A stretch of 64,000 nt of DNA from Sipunculus nudus (GCA_026874595.1 CM049314.1:39229229-39293228); one strand, 5' to 3'. Counted from the first letter of the stretch, positions 8,970-22,219 are shown. A program made the numbers and translations. The notes: generated from the letters alone by a model not told the origin.

Positions 8970-11412
8970 TTAAATTTCACAAATTGCTCCCCGTGGAGAC
9001 ATAAAGATTCCAAATATCCACCATCGGGAACGTTTGTCAAGACCAAAATGACTTGCAAACGTAGATTCCAGTCGAGTTTGCTTGTATTTAAAACGAATGA
9101 TCGTTTCATTAATCTTTTGGCCGGTGCTGGCCCATCTCCATTGCCTGGTCAGGTGAACATATTCTCCAGATGTCCAGTAGAACGTTCCTTCTCTACCAGT
9201 TGTTTTTAGATCTATTTCTGATAATATGTTAGCTGATTATGTACCACATTAAACTGTTCCTTTGCTTTGCATGCCCAATACTCATTATTAGTTTCCGTCG
9301 GTTATGTTATTTTATTATGTTTCATTTGGTTTTTTTTTTCTGTTAAATTTTTGTTTAATACCTTGTCAAACTTTTATTTTAAAAACTCCTCTCTCAGTTA
9401 AGGTATTCTCTAGAAATATATTATTTAACAATTCACTTAAATATTTATGAAGCTCTCTTTTTTCATAATTTTCATAGTTGGCCGCCGATAATATTACTTG
9501 CTGACAATTCAGCATATTATATATTTATATGGCTGGCGGCCGCTAAACTGTGTATAAGGATGAAAGTAATCCTTGCAGTTTTATTTTCTTACTTTTATCA
9601 TATAAACTAAAAGGAAAGATTTAAAAAAATGGCAAAGTTCGCGATCACAATAAAGGATTCATGGGTTATCATTATTCACATTCGAATTTGAATGTCGAAG
9701 GAACGTACCTTTAAGAACCGTCAGCAGATGCTCGTTTTCGGCAGCAGTCTCTATTGCAACAAGATCTGAGCCTCTTTGTTTGCAGAACAGGCGGGCATTG
9801 TCCCAGTCGTCCGGTTTTCCGAGCAACTTTAACAGGTAGCAAGACACTGTCCTGTTTGACCGGAAGGGATGGCCGTATTCTTTAGGGCATTCTGAAAAAA
9901 AAAATATTCGTCTTGATACAGGAACAAGCATTCATTAAAAATGTATGAAAAAAATAATATTCTCATGATTAGGCTTCAAATCATTTATTTCTGTCAGATT
10001 TTGCTTTGAACCGAGGACTCTATGAGGCCTACGTTCTCTCTTGTTTCTCTCTTGTACCTCTCTGTACATTTAACTGATTCAGTTTGACACCGAAACCACC
10101 TGTGTGAATTTCATGTGGAGGCAATTTTCCCAAAACTTTTTTTCAGACCCATAAACATTATCATGCATGGCTAAGCTAACAAAAACTCGAGCAAATCATA
10201 TGACAGCCAGTAGTAAAATATTAATTAGAGCCTGTCTCGGTGCATCCTTCTCCAATGATGACATTTTATTTATGTTGCGCGTGATAAGAATTATTATCGG
10301 CTATAATCACAATGGACAAATGTCACTTCGTGTCAATTTTATGGAAAGAGAGTAATTAAAAAAAGCAACAAATTTGAATCACAAAAAATATTATTTTATT
10401 GATCTTAGGTATATTTGTCTCGAAAATGCAATCGTAGCATTTAAAGAGTAGTGGGTTTAGGACATCTTAACAAGAATTGATATTTTTCCCGTCCTTTTTT
10501 ACCTACCTGACCAGGCAACTAAATCTGACAGGGGACTGTTTAAGGACGAGCCTCGATCAAGGAAATATGGTAAACATATATACTTATGGTCATAAAAATG
10601 ATATTATGGTGTAATTTGTCATATGTAAGAAGATATATTTGCTAAGACATGAGAAAAGGCGACAGGATGTCAGTAACAATCAGGTTTTAATGAAGTTCAT
10701 ATCACAACCTGGTTTTCACAAATTAAACACTTTTTTTCTTAATTTCACATAAATTATCCTAGTTGTTTGTTTAATAATTTCAGGTTAATTTACCTGGATC
10801 TATATCCAATTCTTCCCGAACAAACGTGTTTCAAAATAAATTCAGTCCCATTAAAAGTCTAGAAAATGACCTTGCTTTCAACATAAGATACAATATCATA
10901 ATACAATTAATATAGTTTTTCGCGGGTATTTTTATGTTGTACTAACCATGCATTTTTCCGTTGATTCCCTTTATTAACTTCTTTCGAAAGAGGTTTGTTC
11001 CATCCCCAGTGAGGATACATAAGTCCTTCTTGTGTCGACCTTCTGCGCACGAAGGCTTAATCTGTCTGGCACATAATTCGTCACATCCTTTGCGATTTAT
11101 CCCACTGACATAAATTCGCCTTAGCTCCTTCGGTGTATCGCATGCACCGCCTGATGCACCAGCTGCAAATATGTAAGGTTTATTGGAATATTGTTTTTCA
11201 GATCTGTGAATGAATTATTTCACACATACTATTTTCTCAAAACCCAAACATTATGTTCCTATATCCTTTAGCATTGTTACATCGTATGCGCCTATTTATA
11301 ACTAACCCGTTATAAACACGTTATAGTAGTTATTCAATTACATAAGGGATTACGGATATACTGCACCTGTCAGAGACAGCAGTAGGACCGCAGTTCGTAG
11401 GTTCACCATCAT
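8970..11412 (-). CDS. secreted Cys-rich/C-type lectin domain protein (copy 2, intact)
   Basis: The coding exons are 11367-11412, 10947-11162, 9709-9891 and 8970-9217 (minus), giving 230 aa. All three introns are phase 1 with GT-AG ends (204, 1055 and 491 bp). Residues 1-16 (MMVNLRTAVLLLSLTA) are a signal peptide. Residues 17-87 are a Cys-rich domain, C23-X18-C42-X3-C46-X7-C54-X9-C64, which I do not recognise. Residues 88-230 are a long-form CTLD: CP at 89, SCYLL at 104, DWDNARLFC at 116-124, SDLVAIETAAENEHL, WRW at 175-177 and a terminal AICE. EPN/QPD and WND sugar/Ca2+ motifs and the second CTLD disulfide are missing, so classical Ca2+-dependent sugar binding is unlikely. N100-R-T and N185-E-T are possible glycosylation sites. 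A role in recognition or immunity is inferred from the family only. The start is the first of two adjacent ATGs. Confidence 0.85.
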
Positions 11413-11432
11413 CTTCAAAGCTTAATTGAATA

Positions 11433-11435
<3 letters not shown>

Positions 11436-11491
<56 letters not shown>
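11436..11491. repeat. (AT)n microsatellite upstream of lectin copy 2
   Basis: A pure array of about 55 bp, beginning roughly 24 bp upstream of the lectin start codon. It lies where a 5' UTR or core promoter would be expected. Confidence 0.95.
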
Positions 11492-11493
<2 letters not shown>

Positions 11494-13010
11494 AAATAAC
11501 AAACATAAACCACGACTGATAAAACACATTAATTAACTTCCCGTTTTACTGGTGGTTAATATTTCTCTCGAAGATCGTCATCATGGCTTTTTAAATATTT
11601 AGGGATATATCTATCACTGTTCACCCGTGCTTGCCAATTGAAATTGTGTCGGTTATTTTCTCAAACAAGAAATTTTTCATCACAGTACAATACTGCGATG
11701 GGAGGACTTAAGGTCAAATACTAAATGAAACATTGTATTACAAACATTTGAAAGTCTATTTGACCATGATGCAAAGCGATATGCACGGCTGCAATGTCAG
11801 CCACACATTGTGCATTTAGAAGTTATAAAAATTTCATAACTGCGAGAAAAAGCGTTTCTTACTTAATAAATTATTTTATTTATTTATTTGACTTAGAGTG
11901 ATTGAAAATAGCTGGGTGTTTAAGACGCACTCTATAGTAAATCAAAGATAATATTTGAAATAAAATCTTCACTTGCTGATCCAATGTCTGGTGATTCTCC
12001 GTGATCGCAACTGCTGCATTGTTTGCTAAATGGAGCAAAATCTTATCATTTAACCATTAATACCTTTCATTGAGCTGATATATTGATTTTTCTTTAATTG
12101 AAATATTATATCTTCATTTCCTTTGTTTCTGTACTGATGTCAATCAAAAGACACTTATAGACTCGATCGAAACAAAAACGTTGCTTTGTCGCTATGTCCG
12201 CATATGCTTTCCTTCAGATTTAAGTGGCAGAAGCAATTAAAACACCATTATGTCCTCTATTTGAAACCAGTCCAAAATAAGTACACATATGAAGTTAAAG
12301 GTCAACTACGTCAAAATAAAGAATAGTCGAATAATATATTGTGTGGGGATTTAAGGTGTCCAGATACACAAATCTACTCTAGGTTATTTAGTCAGAGCGA
12401 TAGCTTTTTAAATATGAGATAAAATGAAGAAAAATAGTATACGTATTTCTGTTCAACGTCTTTAAATTAGGTATTGAACAGAAAACACATAAGAAAATAA
12501 AAATTGGGTTGACTGGCGCAGTGTCCCCTTCTAGATACAGAAGTAACTAATTTGACAGTTCGCAAAAAGATAGACCTTAGTACAAGTGAAACGTTTTGTG
12601 CCTTTAAAAGTTCGATCACGAAATAAAGCTTCCTTGGAAATATGACATGAGAACAAACAGCTTTATAATTTTGGTTTGACATGATTGATGCACAACATGA
12701 TCATAGCATAGAAACGGCAGAAATAAAAAAAACGATTGCTAAACATTTTTGTCCATAGGTATATTTTCTTTTTACCTGAAAATGGAGATAATAATTTGAT
12801 ATTCAAATCACTACTTCTATAAAATAAGTATATGCTTGTTAATGTTTACAAAACCATCATACTATCAGGGTTTAAGGTGTTCCAATTAGGCGTCATACAA
12901 AAAAAAACGAAACGTTATCCAATTATCTGACTAATATGTAATAGGAAGCCGATAAATTTATAAAAAATCAATATTATTTCAGTCCAAAGTCCCTTTCTTG
13001 CAAAGGTCTC
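11492..13010. other. no recognised gene
   Basis: AT-rich upstream region of lectin copy 2. A short part near 11940-12010 resembles 40215-40270. No exon could be supported. Confidence 0.4.
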
Positions 13011-13019
13011 GTGAGCTTT

Positions 13020-13130
13020 TCAGTATTCAGCAATTCTTCGGGTGCCATCAGTAGGGGTCCAGTGCCGCCAGTTGGGGTTCCGTGCCGCCAGTTCGGGTTG
13101 AATGCCCACAGTCAGGAACTAGAATTGCCA
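13020..13130. repeat. 20-bp minisatellite fragment
   Basis: Several units of the lectin-intron minisatellite (CCAGTGCCGCCAGTTGGGGT type) begin the block that matches 7480-8190. Confidence 0.7.
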
Positions 13131-14124
13131 TTCTAGGACGTCTAGAGACTGTGTAACCGAACTGTGTACATAACTAGAGTTTTCTTATTTGCAACCGGTT
13201 CGTTTCGTTTGGACTATATCTTTGCTCTTGTGAGGCGTAACAGGATGGGAACCATATCTGGTACGTGATTTTAAATTCTGTAATTTACTGCATATATTTT
13301 ATTTGTTGCTTAGCTGCTGCCTTATGTTTTGTTATGTACCTGAGGGCCAATACGCAGGGTGCGCCAATTTTACTTTTTCCCTTTATACCGAAGTTAACCT
13401 GATGCGTCACTTTGTAAGGCCACTTACTGGTAAGGCCACCAGTAACGGACAACGATTTTTTAGTGATAAATAGGCAAATTTTATTATCACATGATTCAAT
13501 ATTTTGAAGTGTTCCTGTAAAAGGGTTCTAACACACAGAGATGATCTAGATACCCGTTTGGTTTGTAGTAGAGCAATCAACTTGCTATCGGAAGGTTTCT
13601 ATGTATTCATTCTCTCTAAAAAAAGCGGCATGGCAATTCATTCAACTATCTACATTTGTATTTAAGGAGTGGGTGAATGATAATATAACTAAACTAAAAA
13701 AGTTGCAGTATCAATTTTGTTCACACAATATTTTACATAAAAATTTTATATCGATCATTAAGAAAAAAAATTACAATACATTCCATTCACTGATCAGACC
13801 TGTTTACCATTGGGTCTCAGTTTCTAGTTTTTACCTTTGCCTGTAAATTTATATTATAAATAAAAAAATAACACGAGACGACAACGATTATTTTAAATAA
13901 TAAATAGTTTTGTTATGGAATATCACTTAATGCTAAAAAAAAAAATAAAATGCTTATAACTCAAATGTTAATTTACAGACCCAAAGTCTTATGAGTAACA
14001 TGGTAGGTAAATCTGATGACCCCTATTCTGAATATTGCAAATATTGATTTCTAGTAATAGAATGGGAATACATTCAATCGACTATTAATATGTTCATTTT
14101 TTTCAGTTTGGATATACATTTATA

Positions 14125-14179
<55 letters not shown>

Positions 14180-14610
14180 ATCTTAACAAAACATTTCCTG
14201 GTCCGTCCATGTAAGTACATTTTTTTGGTCTTAAATTGGGCAGGTACAGATTTAACACCAGTTTATCCACATAAAGGCTCTAATGGAAAATACACGTTTT
14301 AAGTGACTTATCATGTGTCGAAAAAAAAGCCTGAAAATATATTGTTCTGAATTCAAATAAAATGTGACTGTCAAATAAAAAAGCCAAGCAAATAATATAA
14401 AGAGTCCTATATATAATTTTTTCCTCTGTTAGTTAACAGTATGTATAATATATCTGTTTCCCCATAAGAATTAACAATATAATTTCTTTTCAGTTTTTTT
14501 TATTTGGTACTTAACTTTCATTATAAAATAAACTTACGGTTCTTAAAAGGCAGATAAAATATCAAAACCTCATTTCAAAACAGAAACAATAGTGTCTTGC
14601 AAATATTCAC
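13050..14610. repeat. segmental duplicate of 7480-8190 and of 37835-40560
   Basis: 13050-13770 matches 7480-8190. 13790-14400 matches 40050-40560 and 14475-14610 matches 37835-37980. The order of the last two differs between loci, so the block was rearranged after duplication. It holds an (AT)n array at 14131-14175 and no supported exon. Confidence 0.6.
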
Positions 14611-14619
14611 GATATTTTA

Positions 14620-15908
14620 CCTTGGCTTTGAAAAAAAATGCTGTAGCCTGATTCGCTTTCAGAGAATTAAAATGACCTTCTACATCAATCATAAATAAAA
14701 TATTCAAGACAATACATATGTGATCTCTTTCCTAAATTATTGCAATACACATTTAATCTCAGTACACATACACATTTAATATATGTGATTCCTAGCCACA
14801 TTTGTAACCAAAGGGAACAAAGGGAATAAACGGGAACAGGAAAGACATTCGTGATACCCATTGCTTGTACGTTATAGAGTAGTACAGGCAGCTTAAATGT
14901 AATGATACAGTTGAATGATATAATTGGAAGAGGTGATATTTTATGGATTAATCTGCCAACGGTAGCTTGATCAGTGGAATGGAGAACACAACCTCCACAT
15001 TTGATCTATTTAATTATTAATACGGATTGTTATTCATCAGGTTGAACCACTTTCATATACATTTCATGCCCAGTAAATACTTCATTCAGTTGATGATGCT
15101 GACATTGTTGTCGCAAATGATTCTCATATCCTTGACTCTTTATTTCGTTCCGGTTTTAGGATTGCGTTGACCTACGATAATAGAGGATATAAATGCATCT
15201 TTTTATCGAAAAAAACAATTTACCCATGAGTCAAAGAAAATCTGGAGAGAATTACTCCATGAATTATCGACATCCTTTTAAAGGCTGGTTAGCCTATTGT
15301 ACAAAGAAGTACTAACGAGTGGTAAAGGACAAGAGATAATTAAGATACCTTTATTACTGATGAGTAGAACAACTGTACTTAATGCGAAAGCCAGCATACA
15401 TCAATAAAACATACAATCATGACCATACATGAATAAACCAACAAATCAAACACGTTGAAAGCCAATATACTTGACTCAACAACTTTAAGTAGCATCCCCA
15501 ACATTTAATATCCATATTTAACCCTTCTGGTGAGAATCAGTAGAATGTTTAGTTATATTTAGCGAACTGACATCGATATGTGAACACAGAGCCAAGCACC
15601 TGCTTTGTAACCTTAAGTAATCACAAAAAAAACCCACGCAACCTGCACAATACAATAGCCACCTCGGCCAAAACAACAACCTCACCGAACCAAATAACCC
15701 CAGTTCAATCTTACCTATTATGCTAAACTTCACCCGCATACCTGATCACTAAAGTTTTTTTTTTACCTGAAGGGTGACCCGGCTGGTCAGCTTTTCACAT
15801 GAAACAGTTCTTCCGTACAGGAAGTAAAACTTACTGTCAACGATACATTATTAATGCTCCCCTGCATGGTTTAGCACTGTCAGGTATTGAGCTTCTATGT
15901 ATTTTACT

Positions 15909-15912
<4 letters not shown>
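14620..15912. other. no recognised feature
   Basis: AT-rich sequence. A minus-strand open frame at 15518-15739 has no recognisable domain. Confidence 0.35.

Positions 15913-15960
<48 letters not shown>
15913..15960. repeat. (AT)n microsatellite left of a TIR element
   Basis: A pure array that ends directly at the terminal repeat of the element starting at 15961. Confidence 0.95.
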
Positions 15961-15967
<7 letters not shown>

Positions 15968-16540
15968 ATTCAGATAATATCGTGGGCTTAAAATTTCGTG
16001 GTTTTTGTACAAAACGCATATCGTGGGTTATTTGAATTCGTGGAAAGACAGAGAAAACTTTAGGAAATTATGTTTAGTAATTCCTCCATGTGCGCAGGGA
16101 AGACGAGCCCGATGTACACAGGTGGTTCGGCTTTGATACGTATCACCCGGTGCGCCTGTACCGCGGGCAATCGGGTCAGTGTTGAACAAACATGCTTCGC
16201 CCGACCCGAGCCTAACAAGGAATTAATCAGCCGTGACCGACACGTGCCGGGCGATACGTCGGCTGTTAGTTGTAACACCCGATATATCGGCTATCAGTTA
16301 TACACCACGTTCACAGAAAACGTAAACCATCACTTGACCCGAGGAAAAATTAAACGGGACCGTCCACATGAAGGTTTTAATTTTTTTTTTAATCTAGGCG
16401 GTAGTCACATGTGGCGCCTGTAAATCCCTGACGGGCGGTGAGAAGAGACACAGTTCGATAGTCATTCATCATGTCAGCTATATTGGAGATTATAAAGAAA
16501 TAATTTGCATAATAGTATTCTGTGGCGCTTACTTATGCTA

Positions 16541-16585
<45 letters not shown>

Positions 16586-17339
16586 ACTATCGGCAATATT
16601 CGGAAGAAGTACCGCCTGCATGTATTATCAATATCTCACTGTTATGCACGCAACTGTTGTCGCAATATTCGAAATAAGTTCTCTTATGGTCCCGCGGTAA
16701 TGCAAATGAGTTTACACGGCCCTTGTCTTTCATGCCGTGTCTCATAGGTAGCGTAAGTCTCGTTTAATCTCTATTGAAAGAAGGTTGAAAAGGCCGGTTC
16801 CAAAAAAACCGTGCCTGGGTATGGCTGTGGTTAGGAACATTGGAATTTGTGTACCGTTCTTGGCGTGTCAGAACTACCGCTTTACACGTCAGAAATGTGG
16901 CATTCTTCTTAAATTTTTAACCCGAAAGTTTGATAAGAGGAAATGTGGGGATACGTTTTCAGTTTAAATTATACTTTGATATTGTTTTATTGTAAGGATA
17001 TCGAGGGGGGGGGGCGTGTATGTACGATATTAGGGGAAATAATTTAATTGACAAAAGAATATTTATAAATCCCGTATTTTTATAGTAATTTACAAAAAGC
17101 AATTCAGTGCATTTAATAAATGTATCAAAAACAAAATAGTAATAAACAATTTTTGTATCTTTATTGAAAATTCAGCCAGCGGTAACAATTATATATATAT
17201 ATAAAGTCGACCACCAGCTGCCGTTAAGATACCGTATATCCTCTGACCGTGTGATTTCTTTATCGTTGGAATCATGAATTCGTGGATTATCTTGATCCAC
17301 GAAAACCACGAAATAAAATCCAAACTAATATTTCTGAAT

Positions 17340-17346
<7 letters not shown>
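15961..17346. mobile_element. non-autonomous TIR DNA element, 1386 bp
   Basis: Both ends carry the 13-bp perfect inverted repeat ACTGTAGATTCAG (15961-15973 and 17334-17346). Weaker inverted similarity continues inward around TTTCGTGGTTTT. (AT)n arrays abut both ends, so a TA or AT target duplication cannot be resolved. No transposase domain is visible. A G+C-rich core at 16070-16430 has overlapping open frames on both strands that look fortuitous, and an internal (AT)n lies at 16543-16582. I did not assign a superfamily. Confidence 0.75.

Positions 17347-17399
<53 letters not shown>
17346..17399. repeat. (AT)n microsatellite right of the TIR element
   Basis: A pure array directly following the right terminal repeat. 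Its right flank matches that of the array at 2921. Confidence 0.95.
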
Positions 17400-17402
<3 letters not shown>

Positions 17403-17582
17403 ACGAAGCACAGAGCGATTGATTTAAACATCAGTGTCTTATTTTCAACAGGCCGAACAAGGCCCTGAATTCGGGAAAGTAAGTCATAAATAAGAAAACG
17501 CTTTTTTTATTACAAGTTGCTAAAACATACTACATCGATATATCGGGGAAGTCTTTTATATCAAGTCTGCCGGAATCGTTGC

Positions 17583-18807
17583 TTAAACCTCTATCTCTTA
17601 AACCTCATGAAGAGCTCCCCGGGGAGAAGCGTAGATTCCTAACCTCCACCTAGGTTGAGGCCAACGTGACAAGCATGCGCGGATTCAAGTAGAGCTGTCC
17701 TGGTTTAAAAACCGTTAAACGTTTCATCAATCAGCTGACCGGTGATTGCCCACTTCCATTTTCTGGCCAGGAAAATATATTCCCCGGATGTCTAAAAAAA
17801 TATTTCCTTGCCACCAGCAATATCTAAAATGCAAGGTTTTTTTTTATTCATTTAGATATTAGTTCCTATCGTAAGTACTGAAGTTATGTCCAGTTTTCCA
17901 CCAGACTTTCTTCTTATTATGGATAGGATGTCAATGTATCCCTCTAAAATAACAGCTGTTATTTTTTTATCATTAATATATATTGTGGCATTTACACGTT
18001 TTTGGTAAAGTTTAAGTTTAATATACAATACTCTTTAGTCATACTTATTTTTGTATTAAATGCTTAATTCAGGTCGCTCAAAATATTTTTTTTAAACTTA
18101 ATATTATCACCCCCGTCTCCATATTATGTTGGCTTATGAACACAATTTACACGTGTCTTGCGCATCGTCGCAGTCCTTTTTCAAGATATGATATATTGTC
18201 GCACTCTCATTCGGTATGTCTCCTAGTCTCCTTGTATACTAGTATATATATAGAGGAATACGGCCATGCAAAAAAATGAGATCATCATACCAGTGACTAA
18301 CCTCTTATAATCCACAAAAGATGATTATTTTTGGCCCCAGTCTCTATTGCAACTAGGTCTAAGTCTCTTTCCTTGCAGAAGAGACGGGTATTTTCCCACT
18401 CGTCCCATTCCAGGATTTTTTTTAACAGAAAGCAAGACTTCCTACCATTAGACTGGAAAGGGATGACGAAATCAAGTAGGATTTTTTAAAGACACACAGT
18501 AAAACAGTTAAACAATTTTAGTGAATTCTTTGTTTTACTCCTTTTCGATTTTCTGCAAGAATGTGCTTATTTACAAACTTGAGAAGAAATTGCATTATTG
18601 TGGGTCATGTATCTGTAACACATAAGAGCAGTCTCAATTTACCATGATCCCTACAAATAATAATAATAATAATAAAATTAATAATAATGAGGTTAACATT
18701 ATAATTATAATGTAAATCATCATAATTATAATTTTATTATATTAAATATAATATATTATAGTATATTAAAACAATTCATATTTTTATCATCATATCAGAA
18801 GATGTAT

Positions 18808-18850
<43 letters not shown>

Positions 18851-20596
18851 GAATTAATCTATCGTATACCTACCATAGGCAATAATAAATCAAATCTATC
18901 AACCAAATAGGGTTCCTAGCTTATTACGCCTTATATGAATGTAGTCTACATGAAATACAATGGCCACACACATGTAATTAGTTATATACACAATCCGGTT
19001 AAACAGTCTTTAGACAATGGCGGCATTCGGACCCCTCATGACGGCACTTGATCCCCCCCCCCCCCCGTGGCACTGGACCCCGTCTGGTGGTCCTTGTACC
19101 TGACTTAAGGCACTCTTCCCCGGCTGGCGGCATTCGACCCTGACTTGCGGCACTCGACCCCAGAATGGCGGTACTGGACCCCGACTGATGGTACTTGCCC
19201 CCGACTTGAGGCACTGGACTCCGACTGGCTGTACGAAGAACTCCGTCTGGCGGCACAGGATCCACTAGTGGCGGCACAGGACCCCCGGTGGCACAGGATC
19301 CCGACTGGCGGCAATTTACACCGAATTGCGGCACTTGCCCCTATTAGTCGTACTGTACCCCGACTGGAAACACTGGGCTCCGACTGGAGGCACTGATACC
19401 CGACTGTAGCTTCCTAAACCGGACCAGCGATACTAGACCCTGACTGGCGGCACTTGACCCTTACTGGCAGCACTCGACACCGACTGGCGAAATGGTCCTT
19501 AACTGACGGAACTAAACCCAAACTGGCAAACTTTACCCAAATGTGCGGCATTTGACCTCGATTGGCGGCTTACTGTCTTCTGGACACCAAAGATTGAATC
19601 ATTATCTGTGTTTGCGACCCTTTATATACCATTCTACTCTGAAGGCTCATCCATGTTCATAAGTCAAATACAATGACCCGTTTTGATACTGAATCTCATC
19701 AATAAGGATACCGAGGGCAAGGCCACCAAAAAAAAAAATAAGCGCTTGCGTAAATTTTGCGTAGCGCGCAGCCTCTGGCACGCTTCTCAGGAGCTAGTTC
19801 AAAGTGCAAGCATGATCCTATTTCCTAATTCATTCCCTCCTGATCATTTCTTGGTGTTACACATATTAACATAATGACAGCAAACTTCCGTTTACAGTTC
19901 ATATCCACGTCACTTGCGATTACTAAGGTGTAAAGGTGTAACTGAGCCTTTCGAAATAAATAATCAATGGCGAATAAATGTACACAAAGAAATGTCGACT
20001 GACACTCTATGCAGTTTTGTATACATATTAGTTGGTGTTGAGTAGACCAACTTCTCATATCATGTATCTGTCACTTATATAATAAAATTGTAGTTACCGT
20101 GCTTCTTGTTTCAACATCCTGGATGGACTCCTTTATCTCGGATTTCGTCTCATTTCTAATCAGAACATAAAAGCCCTTATCATGCCAAGTCTTGGTACAG
20201 ATTCGGTTTGTCTATCTTGCACATACTTCAGCGAACCCGTTGCAATTTATCCGACTAGTATAAATGCGCTTGATTAAGTTTGACATGTACTGCCTGATGC
20301 TCCAGCTGCATAGATTTATAAATACTTTGTTTTTCTTTAAGGTTGTTCCTGTTTCAAAATCCCTTTGATCTTAAACCAACCATGAAAATGTGTATATTAT
20401 CCCAACATTGTCACTTTATTTCCTTTGTACATGATCTATATCGTATACGTTTGTTATTTTTTATAACACAATTTGCATTAATTTACAGTTGATTCACAGT
20501 TTGTATAGTATAAATAATGAATAATATCAAAATATTTAAAGGATCTACTGTACCTCCCACTGTCAGGAGGACGATCCATAATCGGGAGTACCTCAT
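17583..20596 (-). pseudogene. C-type lectin copy 3, full-length but broken
   Basis: All four exons are recognisable. The signal exon at 20554-20596 encodes MRYSRLWIVLLTVG with a good phase-1 donor. The Cys-rich exon at 20098-20305 is 208 nt instead of 216, so it is frameshifted and has stops. The first CTLD exon (about 18302-18485) has lost its AG acceptor and first cysteine. The last CTLD exon (about 17583-17823) has TGG changed to TAG at the conserved YW position and a TAA inside the GFG stretch. A minisatellite and an (AT)n array (18809-18847) lie in its introns. It is most similar to the inverted copy at 23884-25370. Confidence 0.8.
19020..19565. repeat. 20-bp minisatellite in lectin copy 3
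   Basis: About 27 diverged units in the same orientation as 4440. It includes a poly-C run near 19051-19066. Open frames across it are repeat artefacts. Confidence 0.9.
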
Positions 20597-21460
20597 GATC
20601 ATTGCAGCATAATTGCATATAACGATTTATGTTTAAATACTTGTATATAATACAAATGATATTAAATATATATAAAATCTCCTTACTTATGCATCTCAAA
20701 ATACGATTTCTTTCAATGATCGGTGTCTATTTGCTTTCAAATAAGTGAATCTTTTAAAATGTCGGACGAAACTGCCCAGGAATCTAATAAATGAATAATA
20801 GTCTCCACTCGCCATGTTTTCAAGAAAAAAAATAGCTGATTTTGTAAATCTAGCATTACTTAAAAATGAAATCAACTTGGCCACTGAAAATAACGTTATT
20901 TCAAAACAGAAACATTATATTTAACATTAATTTGCATTAGTAAAGGTTATAGCCTGAAGTCCCTATGGTAATCATGATGGTTGCATGGGAATACCCGTTT
21001 ACAAATATAACAAAATTAAAATGTTATTTCATTTAAAGAATTGTTCTGCTACGATATTAATGCACATGAATATCGCTACAACAAGTTGTTAATCACACTT
21101 AATAAATCAATTCTGCAACAAGTTGAACACTACAACAAGTTGAAAATCACACTTAATAAATCAATTTTGCACCAGATACAAAATATACTAATTCGATAGG
21201 TAGTCTCCAAATGAAAGATATTGGTTGGTCAGCTTCAGCGCATTATTATATATTGATTAAATAGTCTGTCTTCACATTTAATCATTTATGTGTTTCAGGG
21301 GATATTCTTTGAAATGATATATTTTCAAAAGCTCCAAACATGTGAATGACATGTGTTATGCTATCACGTCTCTCGCACAATTAAATGGTAATACATTTAA
21401 GTGTATATTTATGAGTTCAAAGACAGTTCATCAAGGGATATAATTAATCTGTTAATTAAG
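19050..21460. repeat. left arm of a large inverted duplication
   Basis: This arm (minisatellite, Cys-rich exon, signal exon and upstream flank of copy 3) is matched in inverse order by about 22990-25370. For example, GCTCCAAACATGTGAATGAC near 21332 has its diverged complement near 23170. The spacer is about 1.5 kb. Confidence 0.75.
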
Positions 21461-21647
21461 TTATATAATAATAGACGCATGTTTGAAAGCTATCAACGCC
21501 TGTGTACTTTTTGAATCTTATTAAAATAAAAGGGGTCTACATTGTAGTTCACAGATGAAATTCGCATATATCATGTGATACACGTTTCAATCATGCATCC
21601 TTTTACTGTTGCAATAATAAAATTTTGTACGATAGTTTATATTTCAG

Positions 21648-21770
21648 TCACAGCCCTGAATCAGTGCATAATGATTATGAAAATTATGTTGACATTTGTG
21701 AAACTTGTAGATACTTTACATGCATGAAGCCTCCTAGATGTAGAATCCGGTCAGATGCAAAACATCGTGA
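21648..21770 (+). pseudogene. small Cys-containing exon, copy 1 (donor lost)
   Basis: After a TTTCAG acceptor the frame reads HSPESVHNDYENYVDICETC and continues with CMKPPRC. It matches the exon at 22719-22846 but lacks its GT donor. It lies about 1 kb upstream of lectin copy 3 on the opposite strand. Confidence 0.4.
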
Positions 21771-22219
21771 CTCGGTAGGGTTGATCTCATTTTGTAATTA
21801 TTTTGGGTATATATATTAAATTTATTCTCCTGTGGAATGTGTTTAAGCCGATATCAGAAAAGGGTCCTTATGTGATAGGCTTTGGATAATATGCCGAAAT
21901 AGCCTGAATTCAGTAATCACCTATATCCAGAAATAAATGTCATTTTTAAGCTTTCTGAATATTTGTTGCTGTCAGTGCAAACATTTTAACCTTATATTTA
22001 TATCTAGAATGTTTCCTTATCTGGCACATCTAATATAACAGATGTGTTAATTGATAATAGTGTATATCTTTCCACAACTACCCCAGGTCAGACAATATTT
22101 CAGGAAACCGTGAATCAAGGTTCCGGTTGTATTGCGTCTATCATGTTTAGTCAATTAGTTTCATTAGTTTCTTCTTAACACTAGCACTTTCGGAAAGTTA
22201 GGTCTATCGCTATTTTAAT

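Noticed and set aside
16060-16423. Overlapping plus and minus frames of 117 and 72 codons
   Set aside because: They lie inside a TIR element in a locally G+C-rich core with few stops; no domain is recognisable in either.
17189-17468. Open frames with IYIYIY runs (also at 15837, 16505, 26216, 46790, 47042 and others)
   Set aside because: Direct translation of (AT)n arrays on both strands.
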